DNA of 64,000 nt from Ancylobacter gelatini (GTDB lineage: Bacteria; Pseudomonadota; Alphaproteobacteria; Rhizobiales; Xanthobacteraceae): assembly GCF_022601675.1 (NCBI RefSeq), contig NZ_JAKVIL010000007.1:124001-188000 (forward strand), given 5' to 3'. Every line of letters begins with the position of its first letter. Position 1 is the first letter of the stretch. The position numbers and the translations under genes are program-made. The notes beneath the pieces were generated by a model. The model did no database searches. It saw only the letters and a list, made by a program, of their open reading frames with translations, and was not told where the DNA came from. Of the stretch, positions 43,099-51,182 are shown one piece after another.

Positions 43099-43995
43099 AT
43101 GTCCAGGCCCCGCATGACTTTGGCCCATGTCATCAGCCGTAACGTCATCAGCCGTCTTGCCCTCGTGGCCGCCGGCCTCGCGCTGGGCGCCGCCACCGGA
43201 ACCGCGGCTCCGGCAACGGCCGCCGGCGCACCGGGCGCCAAGGAACTGCGCATCTGCGCCTCCAATGTCGAGGCGCCGTTCTCCACGCCGGATTCATCCG
43301 GCTTCGAGGATCGCGTCGCCAAGGCGCTCGCCGAGGCCATGGGCCGCAAGGCGGTGTTCGTGCGCAGCGACCAGCCCGGCATCTATCTGGTGCGCGACCA
43401 GCTCGAAAAGAACAATTGCGACGTCGTGATGGGCGTGGATGTGGGCGATGAGCGCCTGCTCACCTCAAGCCCTTATTACCGCACCGGCTACGTGCTGGTG
43501 ACCCGCGCCGACCGCAACATCACCACCAGCGACTGGCAGGACCCCCAGATCAAGGACCAGACGCGGTTCGCCGTGCGGTTCTACTCGCCGGCGGAAACGA
43601 TGCTGAAGCGCATCGGCCGCTTCGAGGACAACGCGGCGTACATGTATTCGCTGGTGAACTTCAAATCGCGCCGCAACCAGTGGATTCAGGTGCCCGGCGA
43701 CCGGCTGGTCACCGAAGTCTCGAACGGCGATGCCGACGTGGCCATCGCCTTCGCCCCCGAGGTGGCCCGCTACGTGACCAAGGCCAGCACGCCGCTGCGC
43801 ATGACGGTCATCTCCACGGATGTCGACCGGCCGAACGATAAGCCGATCCCCATGCATTACGACCAGGCGATCGGCGTTCGGAAGAACGACGCGGCGCTGC
43901 TGGCCGAGATCAATGCCGGGCTGCAGAAGGCGCGCGGGCAGATCGAGCAGATCCTGACCGACGAGGGCATCCCGCTTCTGGACCCCAACACCTGA
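43099..43995 (+). CDS. mxaJ: MxaJ, periplasmic protein for methanol dehydrogenase assembly
   Basis: A 298-residue protein of the family 3 solute-binding fold. The signal peptide runs to about residue 42. The mature part starts KELRICASNVEAPFSTPDSS and includes NNCDVVMGVDVGDERLLTSS and DADVAIAFAPEVARYVTKAS, typical of MxaJ. It is known to be needed for methanol dehydrogenase maturation and interacts with MxaF. CGGAGGA precedes the ATG. Position as second gene after mxaF is diagnostic. Confidence 0.94.
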   Translation: MSRPRMTLAHVISRNVISRLALVAAGLALGAATGTAAPATAAGAPGAKELRICASNVEAPFSTPDSSGFEDRVAKALAEAMGRKAVFVRSDQPGIYLVRDQLEKNNCDVVMGVDVGDERLLTSSPYYRTGYVLVTRADRNITTSDWQDPQIKDQTRFAVRFYSPAETMLKRIGRFEDNAAYMYSLVNFKSRRNQWIQVPGDRLVTEVSNGDADVAIAFAPEVARYVTKASTPLRMTVISTDVDRPNDKPIPMHYDQAIGVRKNDAALLAEINAGLQKARGQIEQILTDEGIPLLDPNT

Positions 43996-44008
43996 CCGTT
44001 CTCGCGAC

Positions 44009-44029
44009 CCGGCGGCGGCCCGCCGCCGG
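44009..44029 (+). other. Hairpin between mxaJ and mxaG
   Basis: CCGGCGGCG and CGCCGCCGG form a perfect nine-pair stem with loop GCC, 13 bases after the mxaJ stop. No T tract follows. Like the hairpin after mxaF it sits in a short gap inside the operon, and may shape message stability or processing. Confidence 0.5.
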
Positions 44030-44066
44030 TGCCGGACGCTCCGCACCCGCGATGTGAAAAGGTTCG

Positions 44067-44645
44067 ATGACCAAGAAAACGCTCATAAAGGCCGCGGTGG
44101 CGGTCATCGTCATCGGTTCGCTCGGCTTCGGCGCGCGCGCCGCGATCATGCTGACCAACACCGTGACCGGCCAGCCGCTCGAACTCTCGGAAGCCCCGGA
44201 GGAGGGGCGCGACACCAAGGCGGTGAAGACCTTCCTCGAGACCGGGGTCAATATCTACAACGAGGACCCGGTCTGCCTGCCCAAGGCGCACGAGATCTTT
44301 CTCTCCATGTGCTCGGGCTGCCACGGCCATTACGGCGAGGGCAAGATCGGGCCAGGTCTCAACGATTCCTACTGGACCTACCCGAAGAACGAGACTGACC
44401 AGGGCCTGTTCGAAACCATCTTCGGCGGCGCGAACGGGCAGATGGGGCCGATGTACGGCGCTCTGAACATGAACGAGATGCTGCTCGCCATGGCCTGGGT
44501 GCGCCATCTCTACAAGGACGACCCGAAGGACGCGGTGTGGCTGACCAGCGAGCAGCGCAGCACATTCAAGCCCTTCAATGCCAACGCCAAGCACGTCGAG
44601 CCATCCGAAGAGATGCCTCCCAAGTGCGGCGGACAGGCGGGCTGA
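44067..44645 (+). CDS. mxaG: Cytochrome cL, electron acceptor of methanol dehydrogenase
   Basis: A 192-residue periplasmic cytochrome. A signal peptide or anchor spans about residues 7-27. One haem site is present, MCSGCHGHYGEG with Cys82, Cys85 and His86, and candidate Met ligands follow in GANGQMGPMYGALNMNEML. The acidic and Trp-rich surroundings (GLNDSYWTYPKNETD) are characteristic of cytochrome cL rather than cH. It takes electrons from reduced PQQ in MxaF and passes them to cytochrome cH. Its start has AAAGG upstream. Confidence 0.95.
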   Translation: MTKKTLIKAAVAVIVIGSLGFGARAAIMLTNTVTGQPLELSEAPEEGRDTKAVKTFLETGVNIYNEDPVCLPKAHEIFLSMCSGCHGHYGEGKIGPGLNDSYWTYPKNETDQGLFETIFGGANGQMGPMYGALNMNEMLLAMAWVRHLYKDDPKDAVWLTSEQRSTFKPFNANAKHVEPSEEMPPKCGGQAG

Positions 44646-44691
44646 TCCCAAAACGGCCCGTCATAACAAGGTGGAAACGAGGAGACGCAGC

Positions 44692-45006
44692 ATGAGGATG
44701 ATCGACCGTACCGTGAAGTTCACCTGCCTTCTGGCCGGCGCCGGGGTGTTCGCCCTCGGCCTTGTCGTGAGCGCGGCCGCCTATGACGGCACCAACTGCA
44801 AGGCGCCGGGCAATTGCTGGGAAGCCAAGCCCGGCTATCCGGAAAAGGTCGCGGGTTCCAAATACGATCCCAAGCACGACCCCAAGGAACTGAACAAGCA
44901 GTCGCAGTCCATCAAGGAGATGGAAGAGCGGAACGCCCAGCGCGTCGCCTATTTCCAGAAGACCGGTCAGTTCATCTACGACGTGAAGAAGATTCCGACG
45001 AACTGA
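44692..45006 (+). CDS. mxaI: Methanol dehydrogenase small subunit MxaI
   Basis: A 104-residue precursor with a signal peptide ending at SAAA (about residue 30). The mature beta subunit opens YDGTNCKAPGNCWEAKPGYP, with the two cysteines that form its disulfide, and has the Lys-rich helix SQSIKEMEERNAQRVAYFQK typical of this protein. It wraps around MxaF in the alpha2-beta2 enzyme. Presence of mxaI confirms a true Mxa system. GAGGAGACGCAGC precedes the ATG; a much longer in-frame form overlapping mxaG is rejected. Confidence 0.96.
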   Translation: MRMIDRTVKFTCLLAGAGVFALGLVVSAAAYDGTNCKAPGNCWEAKPGYPEKVAGSKYDPKHDPKELNKQSQSIKEMEERNAQRVAYFQKTGQFIYDVKKIPTN

Positions 45007-45145
45007 CGGCCTCTCCAGACCTGAATTCACGAACCCACTTGGGGCGGCAGTTTCATCTCCTTCTGCCCCGCGATCCTCTGGGCACTCAGTCCGGAATGTG
45101 GGTAACTGGCGCGGCCGACGTCAAACGGGTCTCCCGTCTGCGTGG

Positions 45146-45168
45146 GCCGCGCCCTTTTCGGGGGCGGC
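45146..45168 (+). other. Hairpin between mxaI and mxaR
   Basis: GCCGCGCCC pairs with GGGGGCGGC (one mismatch) around the loop TTTTC in the 198-base gap between the structural genes and mxaR. A weaker stem, GGCAG/CTGCC near 45044-45068, lies earlier. No T tract follows either. The gap could separate abundant mxaFJGI message from the lower-expressed accessory genes. Confidence 0.45.
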
Positions 45169-45204
45169 ACGTGCCGTGTGCCCGCGTGCTGGAAGGGCTT
45201 ACGG

Positions 45205-46236
45205 ATGCGCGTCGTTCGCGAAACGGATTCCGTCCTGTCGGAGTGGCGGGAGCAGGCGCTGCGCTTCGAGCGCGAAATCGCCAGGGTGGTGCTCGGGCAG
45301 CAGCGGGTCATACGGCTGCTTACCATCGCCACCTTCGCGCGCGGCCATGTGCTGCTGGAAGGTGATGTCGGCGTCGGCAAGACCACGCTGCTGCGGGCCC
45401 TTGCCCGCGCCATCGGTGGCAGCTTCGAGCGCATCGAAGGCACCATCGACCTGATGCCCGCCGACCTCATCTATCACGCCCATCTCGGCGAGGACGGCAA
45501 GCCGCGCATCGATCCCGGTCCGCTGCTGCGTCAGGGCGAGGACCTGTCCGTCTTCTTCTTCAACGAGATCAACCGCGCCCGCCCGCAGGTGCATTCGCTG
45601 CTGCTGCGGCTGATGGCCGAGCGCTCGGTCTCGGCCTTCAACCGCGACTATCATTTTCCCCATGTGCAGGTCTTCGCCGACCGCAACCGCGTGGAGCGGG
45701 AAGAGACCTTCGAGCTTCCCGCCGCCGCGCGCGACCGTTTCCTGATGGAGGTGCAGGTCGCCATGCCGGCCGACGAGGCCGCGCGGCGCTCCCTGGTCTT
45801 CGACACCCGCTTCCACAATGTCGACGCGCTGCTCACCGAGGTGAAGCATGGCGGCCTCGACCCGGCGACGCTGGAAACGATAGCCCGGGCCATCCAGTCC
45901 GGCGTGCGGACGAGCGAGACGCTCGAGACCTACACGCTGGCGCTCTGGGAGGCGATCCGCGCGCCCCGCGCCTTCGGCATCGCCATTGATGGCGTCGATA
46001 TGGATCGGCTCGTGCACGGCGGCGCCAGTCCGCGCGGCATGAGCTACCTCATCCGCGCGGCGCGGGTGCGCGCGTGGCTGGAGGGGCGCGACATGGTGGT
46101 GCCGGAGGATCTGCGCGCCGTCTTTCCCGAGGTCATGGCGCACCGCATCTTCATCGATCCGGTCTATGAGCTGCGCCGCGAGGGCATTGTCGGCGAACTC
46201 ATCGCCCGCGTGTTCGAGCGGGTGCCGGCGCCATGA
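45205..46236 (+). CDS. mxaR: MoxR-family AAA+ ATPase MxaR
   Basis: A 343-residue ATPase. Walker A is EGDVGVGKTTLLRA at about 52-65 and Walker B FFFNEINRARPQ near 115-126; a sensor-1 type FELPAAARDRFLMEV region follows. MoxR proteins work with VWA proteins as metal-insertion or assembly chaperones; here the VWA partners are MxaC and MxaL and the target is calcium insertion into methanol dehydrogenase. The ATG at 45205 has GGAAGG upstream. The stop overlaps mxaS by 4 bases. Confidence 0.93.
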   Translation: MRVVRETDSVLSEWREQALRFEREIARVVLGQQRVIRLLTIATFARGHVLLEGDVGVGKTTLLRALARAIGGSFERIEGTIDLMPADLIYHAHLGEDGKPRIDPGPLLRQGEDLSVFFFNEINRARPQVHSLLLRLMAERSVSAFNRDYHFPHVQVFADRNRVEREETFELPAAARDRFLMEVQVAMPADEAARRSLVFDTRFHNVDALLTEVKHGGLDPATLETIARAIQSGVRTSETLETYTLALWEAIRAPRAFGIAIDGVDMDRLVHGGASPRGMSYLIRAARVRAWLEGRDMVVPEDLRAVFPEVMAHRIFIDPVYELRREGIVGELIARVFERVPAP

Positions 46237-47096
46237 GCGGTCCGATCATTCGCCCACCCCATCCGACGCCGCTGCCCTATCGCCTGCGCTGGCGGCCGGA
46301 GGGAATCGTCCCCGGCGCGCATCCCGGCCATGGCGATGGCGCGGAAGGCGAGTTCCGCCGCCACGTTCCGCTGCTGCGCCAGCCCGATCCCCGCCGCATC
46401 GACCTGCGCGCCTCGCTGCGCGATCCCTATGGCGACCTCCACGTCCGCCAGTTCGCGCCGCGTCGAACGGTGCCGGTGGCGGCGCTGGTGGACCTGTCCG
46501 GCTCGATGCGCTTCGGCGCGGCGGTGGCCGGGCGGGTGGCCGAGCTTTGCTCGGTGCTTGCACTGTCCGCCGTGCGCTCGGGCGACAGCTTCGCTCTGTT
46601 CGGCTGCGATGCCCACCTGCGCGACGATATCTCCATTCCCCTCTCGCGGCGGCGCGGGCTTGAAGAGGAGGTACGCGCGAGGCTCGCTGCCGCCCAGCCC
46701 GCCGGCCTCGGCGCTGCCGGCCTGTTCGAGGCCGCCGGGCGCCTGCCGGCCCGGCGCGCGCTGGTGTTTCTCGTCTCCGATTTCCTCGCCCCGCTCGACG
46801 AGACCGCGCGCCTGCTCGACGCGCTCTGGCGGCATGATGTGGTGCCGGTCGTGGTGCGGGACGGGGCGGTCGAGGAGGCGCTGCCGAATTGGGGGCTGAT
46901 CGAGCTTGGCGATCTGGAAACCGGCGCCGTCCGGCTGGTGTTCATGCGGCCCGGCTTGCGCCGACGCTGGATCGCCGACGCGCTCCGGCGTCGCGAGGCG
47001 CTGGGCGAGCTGTTCGCACGGCGTGGCCTGCGTCCGCTCGACCTCAAGGACGCCTTCGACCCCGATGCGCTGGCGCGCCGGCTGATGGAGGGGTGA
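46233..47096 (+). CDS. mxaS: MxaS, DUF58 protein of methanol dehydrogenase maturation
   Basis: A 287-residue protein with a DUF58/VWA-like core. The Arg/Pro-rich start leads to YGDLHVRQFAPRRTVPVAAL and VDLSGSMRFGAAV, a DxSGS metal-ion-adhesion motif, then FSRR-like SIPLSRRRGLEEEVRARLAA and ARRALVFLVSDFLAPLDETA. DUF58 proteins pair with MoxR ATPases. No membrane helix is obvious. It overlaps mxaR by 4 bases and precedes mxaA by one base. Confidence 0.9.
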   Translation: MSGPIIRPPHPTPLPYRLRWRPEGIVPGAHPGHGDGAEGEFRRHVPLLRQPDPRRIDLRASLRDPYGDLHVRQFAPRRTVPVAALVDLSGSMRFGAAVAGRVAELCSVLALSAVRSGDSFALFGCDAHLRDDISIPLSRRRGLEEEVRARLAAAQPAGLGAAGLFEAAGRLPARRALVFLVSDFLAPLDETARLLDALWRHDVVPVVVRDGAVEEALPNWGLIELGDLETGAVRLVFMRPGLRRRWIADALRRREALGELFARRGLRPLDLKDAFDPDALARRLMEG

Positions 47097-47097
47097 G

Positions 47098-48021
47098 ATG
47101 GCGCGGCGCCTCCGGCTCGCTTTCCTCGCTCTGCTCGCGATCGCCGGCGCCACGCCGGCCGCGGCGCAGGTGCGCGCCGTCGATCTCTATGCGCCGCGCG
47201 CCTTCGGCTATGTCATCGGCGATGCGCTGACGCTGACGGCCGACATCACGCTCGACGCTCCCTTCACGCTCGACCCCGCCGCGCTCCCGACCCCGCGCGC
47301 GCTCAATTACTGGCTTGACCTGCGCGAGGTCCGTCTCGACGATCACGGCGTCGAAGGTGGCCAGCACCGCTACACGCTGGGCCTGACCTACCAGACCTTC
47401 TACGCCCCGCTGGAGCCGCGCCGGCTCGACATTCCCGCGATCGCGCTTTCGGCCACTGACGGCGCGCGGCGCGTGGCGGTCAACGTGCCGGGCTGGTCGT
47501 TCCTGTCCTCGCCGCTGCGCGAGGTGATGACCAGCACGCCCGGGCAGGCCATGACGCTGCGGCCCGATACTGCGCCGCGGATGATCCCGACAGCCGGGAC
47601 CCGCCACGCGCTGTTGGCCTCGCTTGTGATCGCGCTCGGCGCGCTGGCCGTGCTCGCCTGGCAGATGGGCTGGTGGCCGTTCCATCGGCGCCGCGCGCGT
47701 CCCTTCGCCATGGCCGCGCGGGCCATGGCGGGGGCGCTGGGGTCCCCATCCTCGGAGAGCGCCTATCGCGGCTCGCTGATGGCGCTGCATCGCGCCTTCG
47801 ACACCACCGCCGGGCACGGCCTGTTCGCGGAGGATCTGCCGGGCTTCTTCGCCGCGCATCCCGCCTTCCGCGCCGTCGAGGGCGAGGTGCGGCGGCTGTT
47901 CGCCGTGTCGCGCGATGTGTTCTTCGGCGGGGATGCGCCCGGCGCCCAACGCGCACTGCCACCCGGCGAATTGCTCGCCCTTGCCCGGCGCCTGCGCGCG
48001 GTCGAGCGGGAGGCGTCATGA
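47098..48021 (+). CDS. mxaA: MxaA, membrane-anchored protein for calcium insertion
   Basis: A 307-residue protein with a cleavable signal (AAAQV at about residue 21-25), a periplasmic beta-rich domain, one helix near residues 170-190 (HALLASLVIALGALAVLAWQ) and a cytoplasmic tail of about 110 residues. This bitopic layout and its place between mxaS and mxaC identify it. MxaA is needed to load Ca2+ into the enzyme in Methylobacterium. It overlaps mxaC by 4 bases. Confidence 0.87.
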   Translation: MARRLRLAFLALLAIAGATPAAAQVRAVDLYAPRAFGYVIGDALTLTADITLDAPFTLDPAALPTPRALNYWLDLREVRLDDHGVEGGQHRYTLGLTYQTFYAPLEPRRLDIPAIALSATDGARRVAVNVPGWSFLSSPLREVMTSTPGQAMTLRPDTAPRMIPTAGTRHALLASLVIALGALAVLAWQMGWWPFHRRRARPFAMAARAMAGALGSPSSESAYRGSLMALHRAFDTTAGHGLFAEDLPGFFAAHPAFRAVEGEVRRLFAVSRDVFFGGDAPGAQRALPPGELLALARRLRAVEREAS

Positions 48022-49094
48022 AATGGGTGGCGACGGCATGGGACGGACTGAGCGGCCATTGGGGCGTCGATCATCCCGCCGTGCTGGCATTGCTGATGCT
48101 CGCGCTGCTGCCGCTGCTCGCCACGCCGTTCCGGCGCGGCGGCGTGCCGGCCATCGCCCTCATTCCGGAGGATCGCGTCTCGCGCCTGATGAGCGCCGCG
48201 CTGCGCCTTGCCGGCATGGTCGCGATACTGGCGCTGGTGCTCGGCATGGCGGGCCTGCACCGGCGTGAGCAGAGCGTCGAGCGCGAGGGCACGGGCGCGC
48301 ATCTGGTGCTGCTGCTCGACCGCTCCTCCAGCATGGACAACAGCTTCGCCGACCGCGCCCCGACCGGCGATCAGGAATCGAAATCCGCCGCCGCCAAACG
48401 ACTGCTGACCGATTTCGTCGCCCGCCGCCCGCATGACCGCATCGCGGTGGCTGCGTTCTCGACCTCGCCCATGCCGGTGCTGCCGCTCACCGATCATCAC
48501 GCCGTGGTGGATGCCGCCATTGCCGCGATCGACCGGCCGGGCCTCGCCTTCACCGATGTCGGCCGCGGGTTGGCGCTGGCCTTCTCTTATTTCAGCGAGG
48601 ATACCGACGAGAGCTCGCGCGCCGTGCTTCTGGTCTCGGACGGCGCCGCGCTGATCGACCGCCGCGTGCAGGAGGCGCTGCGCGACGCCGTAGCGCGTAC
48701 GCCGGTGCATCTCTACTGGCTGTTCCTGCGCTCGCGCGGCTCCAAGGGTATTTTCGACGTGCCGCCACCGGGCGAGGATACGCCGCAGGCCAATCCGGAG
48801 CGGCATCTGCACCTGTTCCTGGAGAGCCTCGGCGTACCCTATCGCGCCTTCGAGGCGACCAGCCCGGAAGCGGTGGGTCAGGCGATCACCGAGATCGACC
48901 GGCAGGAAACCCGGCCGATCCGCTATCTGGAGCGCGTGCCGCGCCGCGATCTCGCGCGGGTGGCGTACCTTATCGCGGCGCTCTGCCTCGGATTGCTCGT
49001 TATCGCCAAGCTCGCCGAACGCCGTCTCATGCCCTCTCGGCTACCCGATGTTCGAGCCTCTGCTATCGCCGACGAACCGAGGAGGGCGGCGTGA
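48018..49094 (+). CDS. mxaC: MxaC, membrane VWA-domain protein
   Basis: A 358-residue protein. Two N-terminal helices (about 21-36 and 60-80) precede a von Willebrand A domain whose metal site is DRSSSMD at 101-107, with TDVGRGLALAFSYF supplying the conserved Thr. One C-terminal helix (DLARVAYLIAALCLGLLVIA) closes it. This is the BatA-like layout. It is required for active methanol dehydrogenase in other methylotrophs, with MxaA, MxaK and MxaL. The start overlaps mxaA and the stop overlaps mxaK. Confidence 0.9.
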   Translation: MKWVATAWDGLSGHWGVDHPAVLALLMLALLPLLATPFRRGGVPAIALIPEDRVSRLMSAALRLAGMVAILALVLGMAGLHRREQSVEREGTGAHLVLLLDRSSSMDNSFADRAPTGDQESKSAAAKRLLTDFVARRPHDRIAVAAFSTSPMPVLPLTDHHAVVDAAIAAIDRPGLAFTDVGRGLALAFSYFSEDTDESSRAVLLVSDGAALIDRRVQEALRDAVARTPVHLYWLFLRSRGSKGIFDVPPPGEDTPQANPERHLHLFLESLGVPYRAFEATSPEAVGQAITEIDRQETRPIRYLERVPRRDLARVAYLIAALCLGLLVIAKLAERRLMPSRLPDVRASAIADEPRRAA

Positions 49095-49666
49095 GTATCG
49101 AACGCCGGCGAACCGGCCGCCTTGTCATCCTGTCGAGCGTCGCCGTGCTGGTGATCGGCCTTGCCGGCGCCCTGTGGTTCGGCGCCCGGCTCCATGCCGA
49201 GCGCGCCGACAACGCCACCATCGCGGCGCTGGCGGCGGGGCAGGAGGTTGCGGTCTCGCCCGATGCCGCGCCTGAGGTGCTGTTCGCCCGGCTGCACTTC
49301 TTCACCTACCGCGACCGGCTGGACGAGGCCCAGCCGCTGCTCAACCGGCTGGCCGTGGACGGCAACCGCCCGCTGGCGGTCGCGTCGCTCTACGACATGG
49401 CGAATGCGCGCCTGAGGCTTGCCATCGATCATCTCGGCACGAATGACATCGACCCGGCCATACCGCTGGTGCGGCTCGCCAAGGACGGCTATCGCCGCGC
49501 GCTGACGCTCGATCCCGGCTTCTGGGACGCCAAGTACAATCTCGACATCGCGATGCGGTTGGTGCGCGACTTCCCGCAGATCGATGTCGATGGCGAGGAG
49601 ATCCCGCCGGAAGCCGCCAAGCGGCTCTGGACCGATCTGCCCGGCCTGCCACAGGGATTGCCATGA
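49091..49666 (+). CDS. mxaK: MxaK, membrane-anchored accessory protein
   Basis: A 191-residue protein with one N-terminal helix (LVILSSVAVLVIGLAGALWF) and a periplasmic helical domain with TPR-like spacing: EVLFARLHFFTYRDRLDEAQ, ASLYDMANARLRLAIDHLGT, AKDGYRRALTLDPGFWDAKY. It resembles the BatC/MxaK role between two VWA proteins. Start is a GTG overlapping mxaC by 4 bases; the stop overlaps mxaL by 4. Confidence 0.87.
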   Translation: MSIERRRTGRLVILSSVAVLVIGLAGALWFGARLHAERADNATIAALAAGQEVAVSPDAAPEVLFARLHFFTYRDRLDEAQPLLNRLAVDGNRPLAVASLYDMANARLRLAIDHLGTNDIDPAIPLVRLAKDGYRRALTLDPGFWDAKYNLDIAMRLVRDFPQIDVDGEEIPPEAAKRLWTDLPGLPQGLP

Positions 49667-50640
49667 CCCGGCGGGCTCACCTTATCGCGCGCGACGGGCG
49701 GTTCTGGCTTCTGGTCCTTGCGCTGGCGCTGACGCTTGCCGCGATCGGCGCGCCGCGCCTCACCATGGCACGCGAGGCGCGGGACCTCATTCTGGTGATC
49801 GACGTCACCGGCAGCATGAATGTGCGCGACGGCCGGCCAGGCGGTCCGCCGGCAACCCGGCTTTCGCAGGCCAAGGAGGGCGCGCGGCGGCTGCTCGCCG
49901 GCCTGCCCTGCCAGTCGCGCCTCGGCCTTGGCATCTTCACCGAGCGGCGCAGCTTCCTTCTGTTCGAGCCGGCCGAGGTCTGCGAGAACTTCTCCGCCAT
50001 TGACGGGGCGATCGATGACCTCGACTGGCGCATGGCTTGGGAGGGCGACAGCTATGTCGCGCGCGGCGTGCATGGCGCCATTGCCATGGCGCAGGGCCTC
50101 GGCGCCGATCTTGTCTTCCTGACCGATGGCCACGAGGCACCCCCGCTCGCCGGCGGTGAGCTCCCGGCCTTCGACGGCGAACCGGGCAAGGTTGCCGGCG
50201 TTCTTGTCGGCGTCGGCGGTACGGAGCCTTCGCCGATCCCGAAATTCGACCGGGACGGCAGAGAGGTCGGCTTCTATGGGGAAAGCGACGTCCCGCAGGA
50301 GAACCGCAGCGGGCCGCCTCCGGCCGATGCCCCCTCCCGCGCCGGCTACAACCCGCGCAACGCGCCCTGGGGCGGCGAGGCGGCGACCGGCACCGAACAT
50401 CTGAGCGCGATGCGCGCGGAGCATCTGCGCGCGATCGCCGCCCAGACCGGGCTCGGCTACGCAGCCCTGAGCACGCCCGCCACGGTGATCTCGGCGGTCG
50501 AGGCCGGCACCCGCGCCCGTCCGGTGGAGGTGCGGGTGGACACCTCCGCGCTGCCCGCCGCTTTCGCCCTGCTCTCGCTCACCGCGCTGTTCGGCGTCGG
50601 CGCCGCTGCCGCGCGCCGCGATCCTGTTCACCTGCACTGA
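49663..50640 (+). CDS. mxaL: MxaL, second membrane VWA-domain protein
   Basis: A 325-residue protein. An N-terminal helix (about 14-30) is followed by a VWA domain with metal site DVTGSMN at 47-53 and later VFLTDGHEAPPL, and a C-terminal helix (ALPAAFALLSLTALFGVGAA). This BatB-like architecture and the order C-K-L fit MxaL. It acts in the calcium insertion machinery. It overlaps mxaK by 4 bases and is followed 14 bases later by mxaD. Confidence 0.9.
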   Translation: MTRRAHLIARDGRFWLLVLALALTLAAIGAPRLTMAREARDLILVIDVTGSMNVRDGRPGGPPATRLSQAKEGARRLLAGLPCQSRLGLGIFTERRSFLLFEPAEVCENFSAIDGAIDDLDWRMAWEGDSYVARGVHGAIAMAQGLGADLVFLTDGHEAPPLAGGELPAFDGEPGKVAGVLVGVGGTEPSPIPKFDRDGREVGFYGESDVPQENRSGPPPADAPSRAGYNPRNAPWGGEAATGTEHLSAMRAEHLRAIAAQTGLGYAALSTPATVISAVEAGTRARPVEVRVDTSALPAAFALLSLTALFGVGAAAARRDPVHLH

Positions 50641-50654
50641 AGGATAACACGACG

Positions 50655-51182
50655 ATGTTTCGCCCCCTCGCGTTTGCGTTAGGCTTCGTTCTGCTTTGCG
50701 TCCCGCCGCTGCTCGCCCATGGCCCGACACCGCAGCGGGCCGACGAGACCATCACCATCAACGCCCCTCCGGATGTGGTGTGGCAACTGGTCTCCGCCTT
50801 TGGCGACATCGGCACATGGCAGAAGCTGGTGAAGAAGGTGGTGGCGACCGGCGGCAATGCGGCGGGCGCCGAGCGCACGCTGACGCTGGAGAAGGGCGAG
50901 ATCACCGAGGGGCTGGATGAGGTGGATGCGGCGGGCAAGCGCATCTCCTATCGCCTGCTGAAGGAGAATGTCGACGTCTTCCCGGTCAGCTTCTACACCG
51001 GCAGCATCGAGGTGAAGCCGGCAGCGGCCGGCAGCGAGGTGGTCTGGAGCGCGCGCTTCTATCGCGCGGACACCACCAACGAACCGCCGGAGGACAAGAA
51101 CGACCAGGCGGCCATCGATGCCATGACCGGTTTCATCACCGAGGGCCTCAAGGGATTGAAGGACAAGGCGGAACAGCCGTGA
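50655..51182 (+). CDS. mxaD: MxaD, periplasmic SRPBCC-like protein
   Basis: A 175-residue exported protein; the signal ends near residue 22 (LLAHG). The mature part is of the polyketide-cyclase/START-like kind: ETITINAPPDVVWQLVSAFG, DIGTWQKLVKKVV, then KRISYRLLKENVDVFPVSFY and SEVVWSARFYRADT. MxaD of Methylobacterium raises the rate of MxaF-to-cytochrome cL transfer. AAGGATAACACGACG precedes the ATG. The stop overlaps the next gene (GTGA). Confidence 0.9.
   Translation: MFRPLAFALGFVLLCVPPLLAHGPTPQRADETITINAPPDVVWQLVSAFGDIGTWQKLVKKVVATGGNAAGAERTLTLEKGEITEGLDEVDAAGKRISYRLLKENVDVFPVSFYTGSIEVKPAAAGSEVVWSARFYRADTTNEPPEDKNDQAAIDAMTGFITEGLKGLKDKAEQP

Noticed and set aside
41107..43128. A 673-residue open frame antisense to mxaF
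   Set aside because: MxaF on the other strand is certain; this frame has antisense-type composition and no start context.
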